A stretch of 64,000 nt of DNA from Apostichopus japonicus (GCF_037975245.1 NC_092577.1:29920398-29984397), one strand, 5' to 3'; shown: positions 23,601 to 36,546, counted from the first letter of the stretch. Translations and numbers: made by a program. Notes: generated by a model not told the origin, from the sequence alone.

Positions 23601-25904
23601 GCAAACCAGACCTCTGATGATTGACCAATAGGTGACTCTAAAATGACTGAAAGATGAAACACAGAATTACCGTTAATTTTCGGACATGTGCAAGTAAATT
23701 TCCTACTCGAGATTACCCTAATGTGGATCTGCTTAAATGAATAATACTCTTAAACGTTAATGCAAGTATGCTTGCTCAAATCATACAGTATTATAACAAA
23801 AAAAAATGTATTTTGCAAAACTACAATATTTAAAAACAATCAATATTTAATAATAAAGTACCATTATATTGTCTTTATTTAATTGATGCCAAAACAGGTA
23901 CTCATCGCTAACCCTAAAGGGTCACACAATTGTCAAGTATTGAAAACCTCTTTTAATACCTGTGTCAATTATCCTATCTGAGAAATACATTTTGTCTAAA
24001 TTTAAGCTTTATCATTCCCCAATGTCTTGGAAACTATGTGAGATTGGACCTCCCACTATAAATCCTCCCAGCCCCCTCCAGTAGAATACTTGTGGCAATT
24101 TTAAAATCTAAAATGTCTGGACCAGGCCTTGAAAAACTCACAAACTTGCATCAGAGGCTACAGTTCTACTCGCCAAATCATTAAATTGACTCGCTATTTT
24201 GTAACACTAATTGCTTGTGTGATGAAGGCCTAGCCTTTGGACGATACTCCTCCCCCACCCCCACTCAGCACACCCTTACCCAAGTAGAATACATTGACAA
24301 TCTAAACTGTTTTGAATCTAGTTGGGTGAGTTTCAAGTGACAGCAGCTGTTACCTGTCGGGCTTCCCTTGCCGGAACAATTCAGGAAGAGTGTCTGATCC
24401 CAGCCGATATCGTAGGGAAGACCTGTAAAATCAAACAACGTAAAAAGTTTGTAAGATCACGATGCTCGCTGTCCGGTAGAGAACATTGGAATGTCAAACG
24501 ATTGTTTGTCAAAACAGTCTGAACTGAAAATATATTAAGTCATAAGATCTCAGATGCAGACCTTGTACTACGACTACAAAAGTAAACGTAAACAAAAGAG
24601 TAGAATTCTCCTTGGTAGGATTCAGCCAGACTAAGTACTGGTACAAGGCTCTGAGCCCCAGTATGGGCAGCTTATCTCGTACTAGCCTCTATCTGAAATG
24701 CCCTGTGTACGATTACAAAAATCCATAAGGGCATGCAAAAGTGTAGACAATGTCACAATTTTGCATTGTAATGTATACCAGTACAGAATCACTACATATG
24801 TATGCAGGTAATATCAAAGCTGCTTTCAGGATACTCACGTTATGTCCCCAATATTAGTCAGATATGGTCAAACGTATGACTCATAACTTAAAATTCTTGT
24901 TTCATTATCTCCTTCAGAGTCCAAGGCATCTCACCGAGGCACTTCATAATCAAAACTCTTTTCATCATTTGGGAATAGTTTAGGGTCGATCCAGTAAATA
25001 TTTGTGTAAACTCGTAGCAATTTGTAGCACAATTAAAATTAGGGAGCTACATTAGACTGCAAGGGAGTTCAAATTTTGAAAAAGTTAAGTTTGATTTTTT
25101 AAAGGCAAATATGGAGGTAACTGCCTTCCTTAATTTTTATCACACATATATGTTGTTTTCTTCAGTATGTTGACATCATCAATGTGGTTTTACAAACTCT
25201 CTGTTATAAAGGTTGTATTAATTCATTTCCAGGGCAAAGTTCATAATATTATTAAAGATCAGTGAAAATCATTGACGTTACACAGTTACTTCTCTTACCA
25301 TATTCACTAAGGACAGATTCCTCTTTGTTCAATGCAGCAAGGTTTAAGACAGGAGGCACCAACAAAACACAAAAACCATAAAGTAAAAATTTCATGGTAG
25401 TCCATAGACAGGCCATCAATGGACCAGCTGGTTCTGGTTGAGAAGCACTGCTCTAAATAACATAATGGTGCAAGGTAGAAAGAAAGGTGGTATTATAGGT
25501 GATAACCAATTTTTAACCTCACATTAGGAGGAGAAATGGGGAAGCGGAATGAAGGGGGTGCCAAAATTCACTACTAGATATATAAGAACAGATTGAAAAA
25601 ATATATTGATATAGGAGATGGTGGTCTGTCGGCCTACAACTAAAAGAAAAAAACTGCATGGAACAAGGAGTGATGTTGGCGAGGTATTATCTTCATTATC
25701 AAAAGGCCTTACATGATATTGATAAATCTGATACAGGCTCAAACTTCTTTCATACTGTAAGAAAACACAAAGACTAACACAAAGTTAGAATAAAGCAGAC
25801 ATCTTGATCTTACGAACCTTTGATTTTTTAGTCACATTTCCACGCAGCCCTGCTGGTTTTTCTCCTTTCCGTCGTCTAGCTGATGGGGACTGAGATGGTG
25901 CCAT
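14644..25904 (-). CDS. Membrane-anchored alpha/beta-hydrolase-fold protein, probable pseudoenzyme
   Basis: Thirteen exons give 417 aa with every phase matching: 25904-25814, 25427-25299, 24422-24354, 23646-23570, 21979-21929, 20740-20672, 20393-20341, 20094-19975, 18742-18662, 17739-17601, 16713-16631, 15925-15829, 14838-14644. The N-terminus is basic (RRRKGEK), followed by one hydrophobic segment (~34-62), suggesting a signal anchor with the hydrolase fold lumenal or extracellular. Order along the fold: LFLNCSGKGSPTV, LESPIGQSS, CSYDRAGLGLSDR (~124-136), nucleophile elbow GAELG (203-207), IDPL, acid-bearing loop GNYHDDE (~340-346), and catalytic-type His in GSDGH (~380). The elbow normally reads G-x-S-x-G, but here Glu205 stands for Ser, so ordinary ester hydrolysis is unlikely. 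The acceptor of exon 2 is ambiguous by 6 bp (25427 or 25433) and exon 6 is the least certain. The family resembles animal and bacterial alpha/beta-hydrolase-1 proteins; no substrate can be named. Confidence 0.85.
15060..15480. repeat. Dispersed repeat, copy 1
   Basis: About 400 bp, similar in the same orientation to 52445-52890. Shared landmarks are CTCAATATCTTGTCC, a CTCCAGGAAG motif before a poly-G run, TCTGGGCAAATG and ACTGTTGCCAG. It lies in the last intron of the hydrolase gene. Family unknown. Confidence 0.6.
17425..17530. repeat. GATGAGATGAGGTGA purine-rich simple repeat
   Basis: Degenerate 5-bp (GATGA/GGTGA) repeat in a hydrolase-gene intron; a related GACGAGGCGAGACATGA stretch lies near 16835. 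Confidence 0.7.
19290..19375. repeat. Short tandem repeat CACTAATTGATCACTAATCAAT
   Basis: About four copies of a ~22-bp unit. The unit is itself nearly self-complementary (AATTGAT/ATCAATT), so the array can fold into hairpins. It lies in a hydrolase-gene intron. Confidence 0.75.
20860..21565. repeat. Triplicated composite of (GACGTT)n, unique linker and (CTA)n-type triplets
   Basis: A unit made of (GACGTT)n, a linker starting GAACAGACTACACATGTG and ending ATGTCCCTACCACTG, then CTA/CTG-type triplets occurs three times (linkers near 20870, 21055 and 21197). The last triplet tract is expanded to about 330 bp. Triplet periodicity keeps all frames open, which creates long poly-Thr, poly-Leu and poly-Ser frames that are not genes. 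It sits in the hydrolase-gene intron between the exons at 20740 and 21929. Confidence 0.85.
22671..23327. mobile_element. Decayed hAT-like element
   Basis: AAGGTGACCGGATGC at the left is mirrored by TAATGGTCACCTT at the right, and GTTCTA flanks both sides. The left interior has GGGACAGTCCCGAGATTTCACG, and the right interior ends ATGTCCCTAGATTTCC, a pattern seen in degraded hAT elements. A purine-rich low-complexity tract (23178-23270) lies inside. No coding frame. Confidence 0.5.
23178..23270. repeat. G-rich polypurine tract
   Basis: Almost pure G/A with many GGGG runs (GGGGGGAGGAGGGGAGAGAG and similar), capable of quadruplex or triplex formation. It lies on the strand opposite to hydrolase-gene transcription. 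Confidence 0.7.
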
Positions 25905-27910
25905 TCTGTCTATGTCTGTTTAATCTGTAAATGTGGAGAAAGCGTTACTTGTTTTGTTCTTGTTTTGCTTACCACAGCTTCGGAATAGATGGGTATATAG
26001 AGGAGGGAATTATTGCAGTTTTATATTTTGCAGTTCCGCATTTGTAATTTTCATGGATGTACAAGCCCATGGAAGCAGTTCCACATTTCTTATGGGTACA
26101 GAGAGGGGAGGGAGTAGGGGGTTGGATAGGATGAAACCTAGGGAAATATGGGATAAAGGTTAATGTATCATCACTTTCACAATGGACTATTCGTTATGGA
26201 AAAATCACAGAAGTGAAGCAAATTTTGTGTTGAGCCCCATTTAATTCCTTAACCGATACCTTTTTATCAATCAAGTACTTACAGTAGGCTGGCTTAAAGC
26301 TTTTAATTGCTTATATCTTGGGTCACATACTCTGGTGTATAAACCTTTCCAATTAGTACATCGAACTTGGAAGTGTGTTCATAAAGTTCTGTCATACTAA
26401 GATACTTCCATGATGTGAAAATAATTATTAATACTGAGGCATATTAAGTTAGTACATTAGTACTAGTAGTACAAGTAAACCCTCAAAAACCTCAGAAACT
26501 CACATACGGTAAGACCCATTGCATTTGCATATAAAATTTATGATCTGATAGTACCGAGGCTAGTACTAATATGTTAAGTTCTGCATACGACTCAGTATGC
26601 CCGGGAGAGGCTTTATATGCACGTACTGTGAACCAAGCTTAAGTTTATAGACTAACGTTAGGCTAAGCCTAACCTAACTTTTTTGCCACCCATCGGCTGC
26701 TCAGCCTGTCCAATGCGTAACAATATTAACGAAGCCTAGTCTGAGAAAAGGAACCTTTTCTTACGTTTTGTTCATTCACAGTTAACTAAAGTTATTTTTT
26801 CAACTCCTGAGTCAGTTTCCAAAACCGAAAGACAATAATAACAAGGCCTTTAGTGGATTCGCTCCACGTAACGTACTTAGTGCAGTGGAAAATTTCATGT
26901 GGTAAACACAGGGCGCAGACATCTTTAGGAACTTCAATATAGTGAAAAATAAGCAAGAGTTTTTGAAGAAATATATGATATCTTTAGTATTTAAATCAAT
27001 TTTGAAAACGTTATTTAGCTGATAAAATTTACAAAAATATGAAAATAATTTTTTATTCAAATAATTAAGACAACACGAAGACTTTATTTTAGTTGAAACT
27101 TAAATCAGATCACAGCGAGCTACGATCATAACAAATGTGTTCCAACCACAGTGGAGTCTGTTGCTGACTGTCCTGAATTTTAAAAGAAGAGGGTATATCG
27201 CAAGGTAAATGATGGATTCTGGCCTGTATTATTTATGTAAACTTTGATGTAAACAGTTTGTAAATTGAGATGATACTTGATAGGCCTAATATATATTAGT
27301 AACATAACACTTACATACAATTGCACAACTGACTGGGCCTAGGCCTACTGGAGTACTGAGAAAAGTCTGGTCACTTATTGAGCAAGTGTAGCCTAGTCTA
27401 ATTCGATGTTAGGTAGTATGGATATGTGGCTCGCATTGTCTGTCAAAATCCCAGCAATTTGGGATAAAAAGCATGTAACCCTGAGACGAAGCCAAATACA
27501 AGATGCTGGTAACTCTTTCTGAAATGTTTGTAAAACTTGAAGAAATATAACGGAACAAAATACTGTGTTAGGCTTAACGTTATTCTGTATGATCTCTAAA
27601 AAAGTCTAAGCCTCTCATTAAAATGCTGTAGGATAAGCTTATAGATATTTATCGGAGTTTTTGCTCCAGCTATCGTAAACTTGCCAAACCAGCTTAAATA
27701 TTTGAACTGACAATCACAAACAAACACATTTTATAAATGTACCTCCGTAGTCAACATTGACAATACATTTTTTTCTTTTCTAATCCTTCCACAGATTACT
27801 ATTGATACAAGTATTAAAGCTGCATGTAGCTATATGCACACAGATAAATATGAAATACTATTATTAAGTTCATGATCACCATGTAAATGTTTCCCAAACG
27901 TTAACACAAA
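25905..27910. promoter_or_regulatory. Divergent intergenic region between hydrolase gene and RCC1L
   Basis: About 2 kb separates two start codons that point away from each other, so both promoters must lie here or in unseen upstream non-coding exons. No TATA box or CpG-island-like block is evident. The sequence is A+T-rich. Confidence 0.45.
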
Positions 27911-30900
27911 ATGGCCATCTCATATACAAAATCTATCATCACGTTTGCCAAACTTGGTTGCCGCTTTCCTTCCCGTGGACAAAGCAGGAGGTCTTTGTCT
28001 TTTTCAACGTTTCCAACCAAGTTCATGAACCGTGTTGCTTGGAAAGAAACTGCAAATTTGGGTCATTCTAGACCACCAAGAAGTCTAAGACTTTGTTCTG
28101 GCCAAGCTAAAAGGCAGGCAGCCGCTGCAGAGGAGTTGCCCACCTTTAAGTATGCCGGAAAGACGACATCTAGACACTCAAATGTTCATGTCTGTGGATT
28201 TTCATACACTGGAGCCCTAGGTATTCCACACTTTGTAGTTACCAAGGGAACCAAGTACCGACGGAAAAAGCAGTACGTTCCAAATCCGTATAAACTTCCA
28301 ATGCCAAAGAAGGTTAGTTGTGTTACAAAATTTTATTACATCATTTTATCAAGAGGAATGGTAAATTATTACCTATGATATAAGAGCAGTTGATGATAGC
28401 ATATGACCCCAGGATCACCATTCATAAATGAGCTACCAAATGAGCTTTCATTCTGTCATTGACAGTTGTTGTTGAATGCTACTTATGTAACTATTTCTAG
28501 TCTTTTAGGTTTTCTTACTTTTAGGTTTTCTTAAGTTTGGTAATTTTATATTCCAGGTTTTGGTTCTTTTGTACAGTGCTCTTGAGCATGTTTTACTTTT
28601 ACTGCTGTTGTTATTACTTTTAGGTTTTCTTAAGTTTGGTAATTTTCTATTCCAGGTTTTGGTTCTTTTGTACAGTGCTCTTGAGCATGTTTTATTTCAT
28701 GATAACAGCACTTTAATATATGGTATTTATTATGGTATTTATATAAAGACTTTGCTGGAGGTACTAGTGCTAGCATCTGCAGTGCCTTGCATACCATTTG
28801 CAATTTCTGTGTCAGATATATACAAGGGAAAAATTAGCTTCAAGATTTACATTCTAGTTTCACCTTTCAAAAAGATCTTAATAAAAGGGGGACAAAGTAG
28901 AAATGTTACTACGGATATATATACAGTATAATTGTTCATGCAATGGATCGATCTTTCATACCAGTGTATATACTACACACATATATACTCTTCTTATATT
29001 TTCAGATCACTTCTGTTGCTTGTGGTTATGGCTTCACTCTGCTCTCCAGTAACAGTCTGGAATCACCTAAAGTTTGGGGAACTGGGATTAACACAGACTC
29101 ACAACTTGGATTCCAATCACGGAGTCACACCCTGGGTGAGACCCCCCCTTTAAATAGTTTACTGAAAAGTTGGGACAGTTTCAGGATTTTAGGTCCATCC
29201 AACAAACATCATTTATGAAAATTGTAAACCAGATCCAGGGTTGGTTATTAGTCTTAGTTGAAGGAGCTGTATATTTATCATTGTTTGAGGGTGGAAGTCT
29301 TATCCTTCGGTTGTTAATATTTGAAAATGTCTGTATCAAGGTATACCTTAAATAATTCTCAGCCAAAAAGTAATATTGAAATTTTGGCAATGAAAAAAAT
29401 CAACTCTGTCAGTTATGGATATTTTTGCATTGAAAAATGTTGCTTAATTCATATATTATTCATTTTTATGCAGGATAGGCATTTGTCTCTTCTAGGATTG
29501 TGAATAAATTAATTTTGCATCTCAAGTTTCCTAACATTGTTCTCTACTTGCAGAGAGTGGCCTGTCATATGTGATTGCGCCCGCACGCCTGGATTTACCT
29601 TTAACGAAACCCAGAGACACAAGAGTGACTCAAGTAGCTTGTGGCCGTGCACACAGTATCATACTAACAGATAAGGAGGGTGGTGAGTGGTTAATACTTT
29701 TGCCTTAAAATAGGAGCTTAATCAATCAATCCCAGAGATACCAGTAGTAATGGGAACCTTCTGAAAGTTTATGGTACTGATGCCAGACTTGTAAATTTGT
29801 CGGAATTTATAGAAAATGTCCAAATGTTTTGAAATACTTTGTACTCTTGGGAATCACAGTGCCTCAGGAGCTCTGTAAGGTTGTCCCACAGCATGAATGG
29901 AAACGTAATTTATTACCTGAAGTCCACATTCAGTGAAGCTATTGTCATCCTGTACCTCCCATATATGTCACAGGATGCCTTAATAAACCGCAGCCAAAAC
30001 GTAGTGAAATGTTAAAGGCATTGAAGACTTGCCCCAAACCGCATGCGGCCATCTGAAAAAAGTTAACTTTCTGTTGCTTGCAAGTGACGTTTTGTTTGTG
30101 TCGCTACAAAATGCAGACAGTAATGAAACGTGATACCTTAATTGTTATCTTTAGCTGGACCTGAGATGTCCATCGCTGTATCGTTTGTATACTGTGCTGT
30201 GGGTATTGACCGCAGCTGTATGTACTGACTGTACACTAGTGTCTAATTACCGACGGTAGCAAGCTGTGTGTGTATTTTCTGGGACCGATGGTGGACACTT
30301 CTGTTATACCTCATTCGAAACTAGGTCAAATTACTGGCATTAGACGTTTCTTTTTGCGCGAGTCTTCACACCCTTTAACATATCCGTCTAAAAGTGAAGT
30401 ATTTGACAGGAAGGTAATTGTGGGGGGGGGGATATATTGGAGTTGATAACAATATTTGAAACATGACATCCTTATCTTTGAAACTTTTAATTTTCCTTTG
30501 TTGGTCTCTTCCAATAGTTTTCAGCCTGGGTAACAATGCTCATGGCCAATGTGGTAGACCAGTGGTGGATCAAGAAGATTACAGGTATGCTACAGTAAAT
30601 GGAAGGATTAGTAGGCTTGTTAAGAGATTAACACAAGGGAAAGGGTAGAGGGGGTCGGGGTAGAGAGGGTTGCTTATGCCCAAAGATCAGATCATATCAA
30701 TCATTTCCCACAGTATGGATCATAAAAGACCAAAAGTGATCACCTTTGTGGAACATTCTTTTTTTTCGCAGATTTTTAGAGTTATGACATGTTGCATATA
30801 TCTTTTCAAATCCACTGCCAAAAAATCAAACTTACAGGCAAATGAAAATGAATGATCACATAATTCACTGTTTGATCTATAATGATGTTTGATCTCAGGT

Positions 30901-33900
30901 TATAATTAGCAATTAGTTTGCGGAAAGTGGTCTAGAAGAGAAAGCCAGTATTTAACTGGTTGCATGTTCAGAATTCAAGTAGATGAATCCCTTTTTACAC
31001 TGGTGCAGGAGCATAACATGTTTCACATATTTTTCATATCAGTCTCTTACAATTGAGAAAGCCTTAAATGCCTCATGAAAGATCTGTCAAGTTTTAAATC
31101 AAGTAAATATATGTAGCCTAGTCTTTTAATAGTACACTCTCACAGGAAATGAACTTTGACCCTGAGTTATTTGCATTGATTCTGTAAATTCAACATGGAG
31201 GTAATTCCTTGCAGATTGCAAATATTATAGGGCACATTATTTCTAATCCCTTTTTTTACTTTTTCTTTTTCTTTTGTTGCTTCAGTTCCAGCAAAGTCAT
31301 AACCAAAATCAAAGGCATCGAGGGTGAAGTAAAACAGGTAAATTAATTTTTGATAGAAATATATTCTGAATGATATATTCCAATTTGAGTTGTGACGTAA
31401 ATGCACCGATGCGAAATTGCTGCAGTACATTTGAATTTTTACCACCATATATCACTGAAATATTTACTGAGAAGTTGTTATCATGATAAAAAGTTATTTG
31501 ATCAAACCTATTCAAGCACTCTGTCAAGCCCTGTGTTCGTTAAAGTTGATAATAGTAATAAATGACATTTATATAGCGCTTAATACAGTGTTTCAAAGCG
31601 CTTTACAATGTAGGAAAAGAGACAAAGGAAACCAAGGAATAAAAGAAACTTGGAATCAAACAGAAATGTTTTAAGTTGTCTCTTGAAAATACAAAGGGAG
31701 GGAGAGTCACGAACGTGAAATGGGAGTCCGTTCCAAAGAGAAGGCGCAGCGACAGAAATAAATTTAATACAGAATTACAGAAAGTTCATACAGTCAGATA
31801 GAAACTAGCACTAAGTTAAGTGACCGGAAAATCAAACTGAACTGACTGCTGGTACTGTGCTAACTGCTACATGAACTTGCAGAGAACTGACCCAGAGGCA
31901 GTAGGCTCTTGTAAGTGGGATACCCATCCATCCTGGATCCTGAAAATTGAAATTGTCAAGTTTGGGGGAGACATATTAAAGATCTTTCGTAATATTTTTC
32001 GTGATGGCATTCTGTCATGGTGGTTGTTGATTTTTACTTGTCTTAAACATCATTCCCAGGTGGCTTGTGGTCACGATCACAGTCTGTTCTTAACTAAAGC
32101 CGGTGAGGTATACAGCTGTGGCTGGGGTGCTGATGGCCAGACAGGTACGACAGAAACTCAGATAAAACAGTGGCTTGTTTCTCCTCTACAATGGATTCCA
32201 TACACATATTGCATATGTTTAAGCTTGTTTGATAGTGAACCTGTTAATATCATAGCAGTCTGTGATGATTTGTCTGTTCATTGTGGGGGACGGGGGAATG
32301 GTGTGAAAATACTTGTGCATTGTTATAGTGGATTTCATACACAGATTTGCATATTACCAAACTTTGTTTGATAGGAAACCTATTGATATCATACAATTCT
32401 GTGTTTGGTTTGATTTGTATGTTCATTATGGGGGGAGGGGAAGGGGAGGGGGAATGGTGTGAAAATACTTGTGCATTGTTATAGTGGATTTCATACACAG
32501 ATTTGCATATTACCAAACTTTGTTTGATAGGGAACCTCTTAAGATCATACTAGTCTGTGTGTGTTTGCTTGTCTGGTTGGTGGGGGAAGGGGGGGGGAGG
32601 GAAAATTGTGTGTGGCAGAATGAAAAAAGCTTGCTTGTGTACAGTATAACAGAAAAAACCCTTGATCATCAAGACCCGACAGGAGGACAGGCTCTCCGAC
32701 ATTTACGGATATTTGAATAATTTAGTTTCTTATACTGTACTGTTGTAGGCTGTTGTAATTGACTGTACAGTATGTTTTATGTATGACCGTATGACTGTTG
32801 TATGACGTTTGTGTATGACTGTATGTAATTGACTATATGTATTAGTGTATTTTACAACCATTCTGTAAACTGCTTGGACACATGCTGTTCTCTGTGTTTG
32901 TGCCATTTATAGATGCAGTTGTCATGGTATATGCTTTAAGAACATCAACAACATGGGTAGATCAATTTCAGTTCGTTTTGTCTTAAGATGTTTTTAAGCG
33001 GGAAATTATACTGGAGAAATATCACAAACACAAAATATGACCGACTGTAGGCTATCAGCTCGTGTTCATAATGTCAACTCTACTTAAATTTCTTCGTCAG
33101 GTCTCGGCCATTACGACACTTGTTCTACCCCGACGAAAGTTGAGGGCGACCTCAAGGGGGAGGTCATCTCAGAAGTGGTGGCATTCTCAGATTGTTGTCT
33201 CGCAGTCTCAGGTGAGTGATGTCGAATTTTTGTGAGTTAGGATTAAAGCAAGAATGCCGTACATCATTGGAATGTCCTGTTGGAAAGGGAGAAAAAAAAG
33301 AGACTAAAAGTTTTATCTCAAACATCTCGTAGTTACAAATCAGCTGAGGGTAATAGCAAATGTGACGAGATTTGATCAATTCTGTGGACGAATAATGCTG
33401 TATTATTGCAATGGTGTGACAGAGGCTAAAAACGAAGTGTAAGAATATCTTATATGGAGAAAAGAAAGAAATGTTTAGTTTTCTTTGGGAAACTTCTTCA
33501 AGAGCATAAACTTACAAAACAATTAAAGGCTACATTCTTTTGTGAAAGAGATTTTGAGCTTGTCTCTCGTTTTGTTTTCCGATACATCGTATTTTTACTT
33601 TTGTTGACCTTTTTTATAGCATTATTTATCTTACTTTTCAGGGAAGTTTATCGTCTGGCAAAGTTGTTTAAATTTTGTAAGTTTGTAAGTTAAGGCTTTA
33701 TATTTACCAGTCACCGGGACCAAATGTCAACATGAAATTGTCGATCTCATGAAAGCAATATTTTTGTGTTTAAATAGTTGATACAGGACAAAGTATTTAT
33801 CAACTTCGTAAACTTGTTTTGAAATTATCGCTTCATCTGCAGAGAATGGTGATTTATTCGGATGGGGTAATTCGGAATATAATCAACTCAGTTTGGTGTC

Positions 33901-36546
33901 CGAGGAAACTCAGGTATGATAAACATCGTATTCCTTTTTATGATGTGAGAGATGTAAATATTAGAGTCACAAGAATCAACTCTTTCCTAATGTGCTCGTA
34001 TTAAAAAAAAAAGTGTTGTTTATGATCTTTTCGTAATTTCACCTTTTTACGATAGGTTTGTACGCCGAGACATCTGAAATGTCAAGGCGTAGGAAAAATC
34101 ATTTCAGCAGCTGTGGGTGGCTCTATATGTGCAATAGTAAACAGTGAGTACTTCAATAGCAAACTTTCATTATCATTCAAAGCGGGTGGGGGGTGTGAGG
34201 GAGGAGCAAGGTGTAGGGCTTGTGGGGTGGGGAGTGGTAGATAGGGTATATTTTTTTTCTCTGGCTGTGTTCAATGTTGATTTTTGCATCGCTGGTCACT
34301 TAAGAACATCAAAAAATTAATAAATAAATGCTTTCTTTAGCAAATCTTATTTTATCACTAAATAACTTGTTGATCAGAAGTTAAATCCGTAGAGATATAA
34401 TTTCAGGTGCTCCACAATGTAGCTTATAGATGGGAGACATAAACCACACTGTAGGTTAAGATCGACAGACAAATTGGTATCCTCATTTCAAGGAGTTTGT
34501 CCAATAATTCTGTAGCACTTTTCAAGTTTGCGTATGGTTTTTCAGTCAGTTTCCCATTGTTTTCGTTTACCTTTATATTACCCTGAAACGTAGAACCTTG
34601 AATGTCATTCTTGATAACGTTTATCGAGAAGCTGCTTTCCATTTCATCAAATGTTACTTTTGTGGTCTACAATTATTTCTCTTTTTGAGCCTTGCCTCTA
34701 TTTTCTCTTACATATCTACAGATGAAGGTGACCTCTTCACTTGGGGATATGGAATTCTGGGCAAAGGTCCTAACCTCGCAGAGAGCAAGTACCCGCAACA
34801 CATCCCGTCAACATTGGTTGGGAGGTCGAATATTAACCCTGAGGTCAAGGTGTCAAAGGTCAGATGTGGACTTCATCACTTTGCAGCCATGACAGGTCAG
34901 TATCAGCTTGTTCATTTCCAGGAATAGTGCGAAATAAGAAAAAGAAGGGCTGATTATTGGTATTGCTCTTCAAGCTAACTCTTGACCCAGCTGTCTCAAA
35001 CTGGACTATGAGGGTTGTCTTAGAAAAATTTCTTTGGGGGGGGGGGGTCTGTGAGGGCAAAGGTGTCCACCGGAGGTGTCTGCAAAGTTTGGGGTGAACG
35101 TTGCAGAGGCTGCATGAGTAGGGGTCTGTTTACCTTATATACTCTGTGAAGACAATCAGGATAAGCCTGAAAGTGCCCTTTCAGGCAAAGATACCAACAT
35201 TCTCCTGACCTTAGACCTCGTGTTTGGGATGAAAACTGAAGAGCGATGTTGAATATAGTGAATATCATATCTAATGCTATTATTTAGGTTCATCTTGGAT
35301 TCTTTCTTCCCTCTCAATGATTTTCTGGTGGTTGTAAAATATGTTGTGCCTTTGAGACAACTATCAGCCTCCCAGATTATATGAGTTTTGTAAATGTAAG
35401 CTTCTCTCCACCACCCCACCACATAGCACCAGTGTGAACAAAACTATTGTATAATTTTAAGCCATCCGCAGCTGGGTTTTTAGCAGTTGAATCCTTGGAG
35501 GTCAAACCTATATACCATTTCCTGACCTTTGAACTGCATCTGAAAGCAGCAAGCTTTTGTTTGCGATGTCTCAATTTTTATATTTTTCCCCGTCCCCCTG
35601 CTCTTGTAGATCGTGGTGATCTGTACACCTGGGGTACCAATGGGACAGGCTGTCTTGGTCTTGGTAACCTCGGAAACCAATTCTTTCCGCTAAGAGTGAG
35701 TATTACTCAAAATGTTTTGTAATTGCTCATTTCTGATTCTACTTTTCCTTTTGTTCTTGTTTCATGTTGTTCTTGAATATTATATCATTTTACTTAAATA
35801 CTTCATCATGAACTTATAATTTTCATGACATATTCCGTCCCCCAAAAACTCTTCTCTTCAGTTTCTTAATATCTATTACCATCTCAAGTACCATAACTGC
35901 TATGCAGTCGGACCACAAGCCTGCACTTATAGTCCCATTACACTTAAATATCTACTTTTTTTTAAGACAGTGTGTTTTAAGGATATTTATATGGCAACTC
36001 ACATTACAACAAGAACTTACATTATGTATTCATGCATCGACCACAAGAGTAGATTGGGTGGAAAACCAATTTACGATTTCCACCTACCTACCTACACCTT
36101 GTCATATTGGCGAAAAGTACCAGCCCGGGCTGCTTGACAAATTCTGTTGTTGTCGTTTCTGTAGAACAATCAACATGTAGTTTAATGCTTAATTTTAAAT
36201 GAATATTAAATTGCCTTGTTGTTCTAGAACTGCCTACCTCTCAAGATCTGTAACCCCTCATTCCCAATCTCTTGAGTCACTTTAAATCGTTTATGTGTTT
36301 TCTAGACTTTTTATTCCTTTGATTTCTCTGTCTTTTTATTTTTTTATTTGGTTTTGTAAAGCGCCTAGAGGCCTTTTGGTATTTGGCGCTATATTAAGAA
36401 CTTCTTTATTATATTATTATTATTTGCAATTTTCGCATTGTCTTTTCTCTGTCTGTCTTTCTGGACAGGTGTATGTTCCCGGAGAGGTTTTAGATGTCGC
36501 TTGCGGTGTGGACCATACTGTAATCTTGAGCAAATCCATCGTTTAA
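27911..36546 (+). CDS. RCC1L: RCC1-like protein RCC1L (WBSCR16), mitochondrial
   Basis: Twelve exons encode 490 aa with all phases consistent: 27911-28312, 29006-29135, 29554-29682, 30518-30584, 31286-31337, 32060-32144, 33101-33211, 33843-33913, 34056-34143, 34722-34895, 35610-35695, 36469-36546. The first ~80 residues are Arg/Ser-rich with no acidic cluster early on, as expected for a mitochondrial presequence. Then comes a seven-bladed RCC1 propeller with repeat signatures CGFSYTGALG, ACGYGFTLL, ACGRAHSIILTD, SLGNNAHGQCG, ACGHDHSLFLTKAGEVYSCG, FGWGNSEYNQL, WGYGILGKGPNLAES, CGLHHFAAMT, TWGTNGTGCLGLG and ACGVDHTVIL. The strings WGADGQTGLGHY and WGYGILGKGPNL are close to vertebrate RCC1L. In mammals the protein is a mitochondrial factor implicated in mitoribosome assembly/pseudouridylation modules and OPA1-related fusion. 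Length is slightly above the human protein. No damage is seen, so it is likely functional. Confidence 0.95.
28518..28700. repeat. Tandem duplication, ~100-bp unit, RCC1L intron 1
   Basis: A block starting TTTTAGGTTTTCTTAAGTTT and running through GTACAGTGCTCTTGAGCATG appears twice with nearly identical sequence. Each copy carries a TTCCAG, i.e. a duplicated acceptor-like site. Confidence 0.85.
30012..30378. mobile_element. TTAA-bounded MITE, copy B (inverted relative to copy A)
   Basis: About 367 bp in RCC1L intron 3, matching 7973-8350 in reverse orientation over its full length, including both TTAA borders. Divergence is modest (scattered substitutions and short indels), so the family was active after the surrounding repeats decayed. 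Confidence 0.78.
31545..31770. mobile_element. Dispersed 'TATATAGCGCTT...AAGCGCTTTACAAT' repeat
   Basis: Contains TTTATATAGCGCTTAATA and CAAAGCGCTTTACAATGTAG, a motif pair common in interspersed repeats of marine invertebrates. Related pieces occur at 36345-36425 and 56430-56545. It lies in RCC1L intron 5. Exact family and ends are uncertain. Confidence 0.5.
32165..32605. repeat. Three tandem ~155-bp copies, RCC1L intron 6
   Basis: Each copy has TGGATTTCATACACAG-type sequence, a TTTGATAG..AACCT block, then a G-rich run (GGGGGACGGGGG or GGGGGGAGGGG). Copies 2 and 3 are nearly identical, so the duplication is recent. Confidence 0.85.
36345..36425. repeat. GCGCCTAGAGG...GGCGCTATATTAA repeat fragment
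   Basis: Short fragment with TTGTAAAGCGCCTAGAGG and TTTGGCGCTATATTAA, ending in an ATT-rich tail. It resembles the 31545 and 56430 repeats and lies just before the last RCC1L exon. Confidence 0.5.

Noticed and set aside
25299-25433. hAT end (AGTGCTTCTCAACC on the minus strand) overlapping hydrolase exon 2
   Set aside because: Only a short resemblance next to the acceptor; no second end or duplication found.
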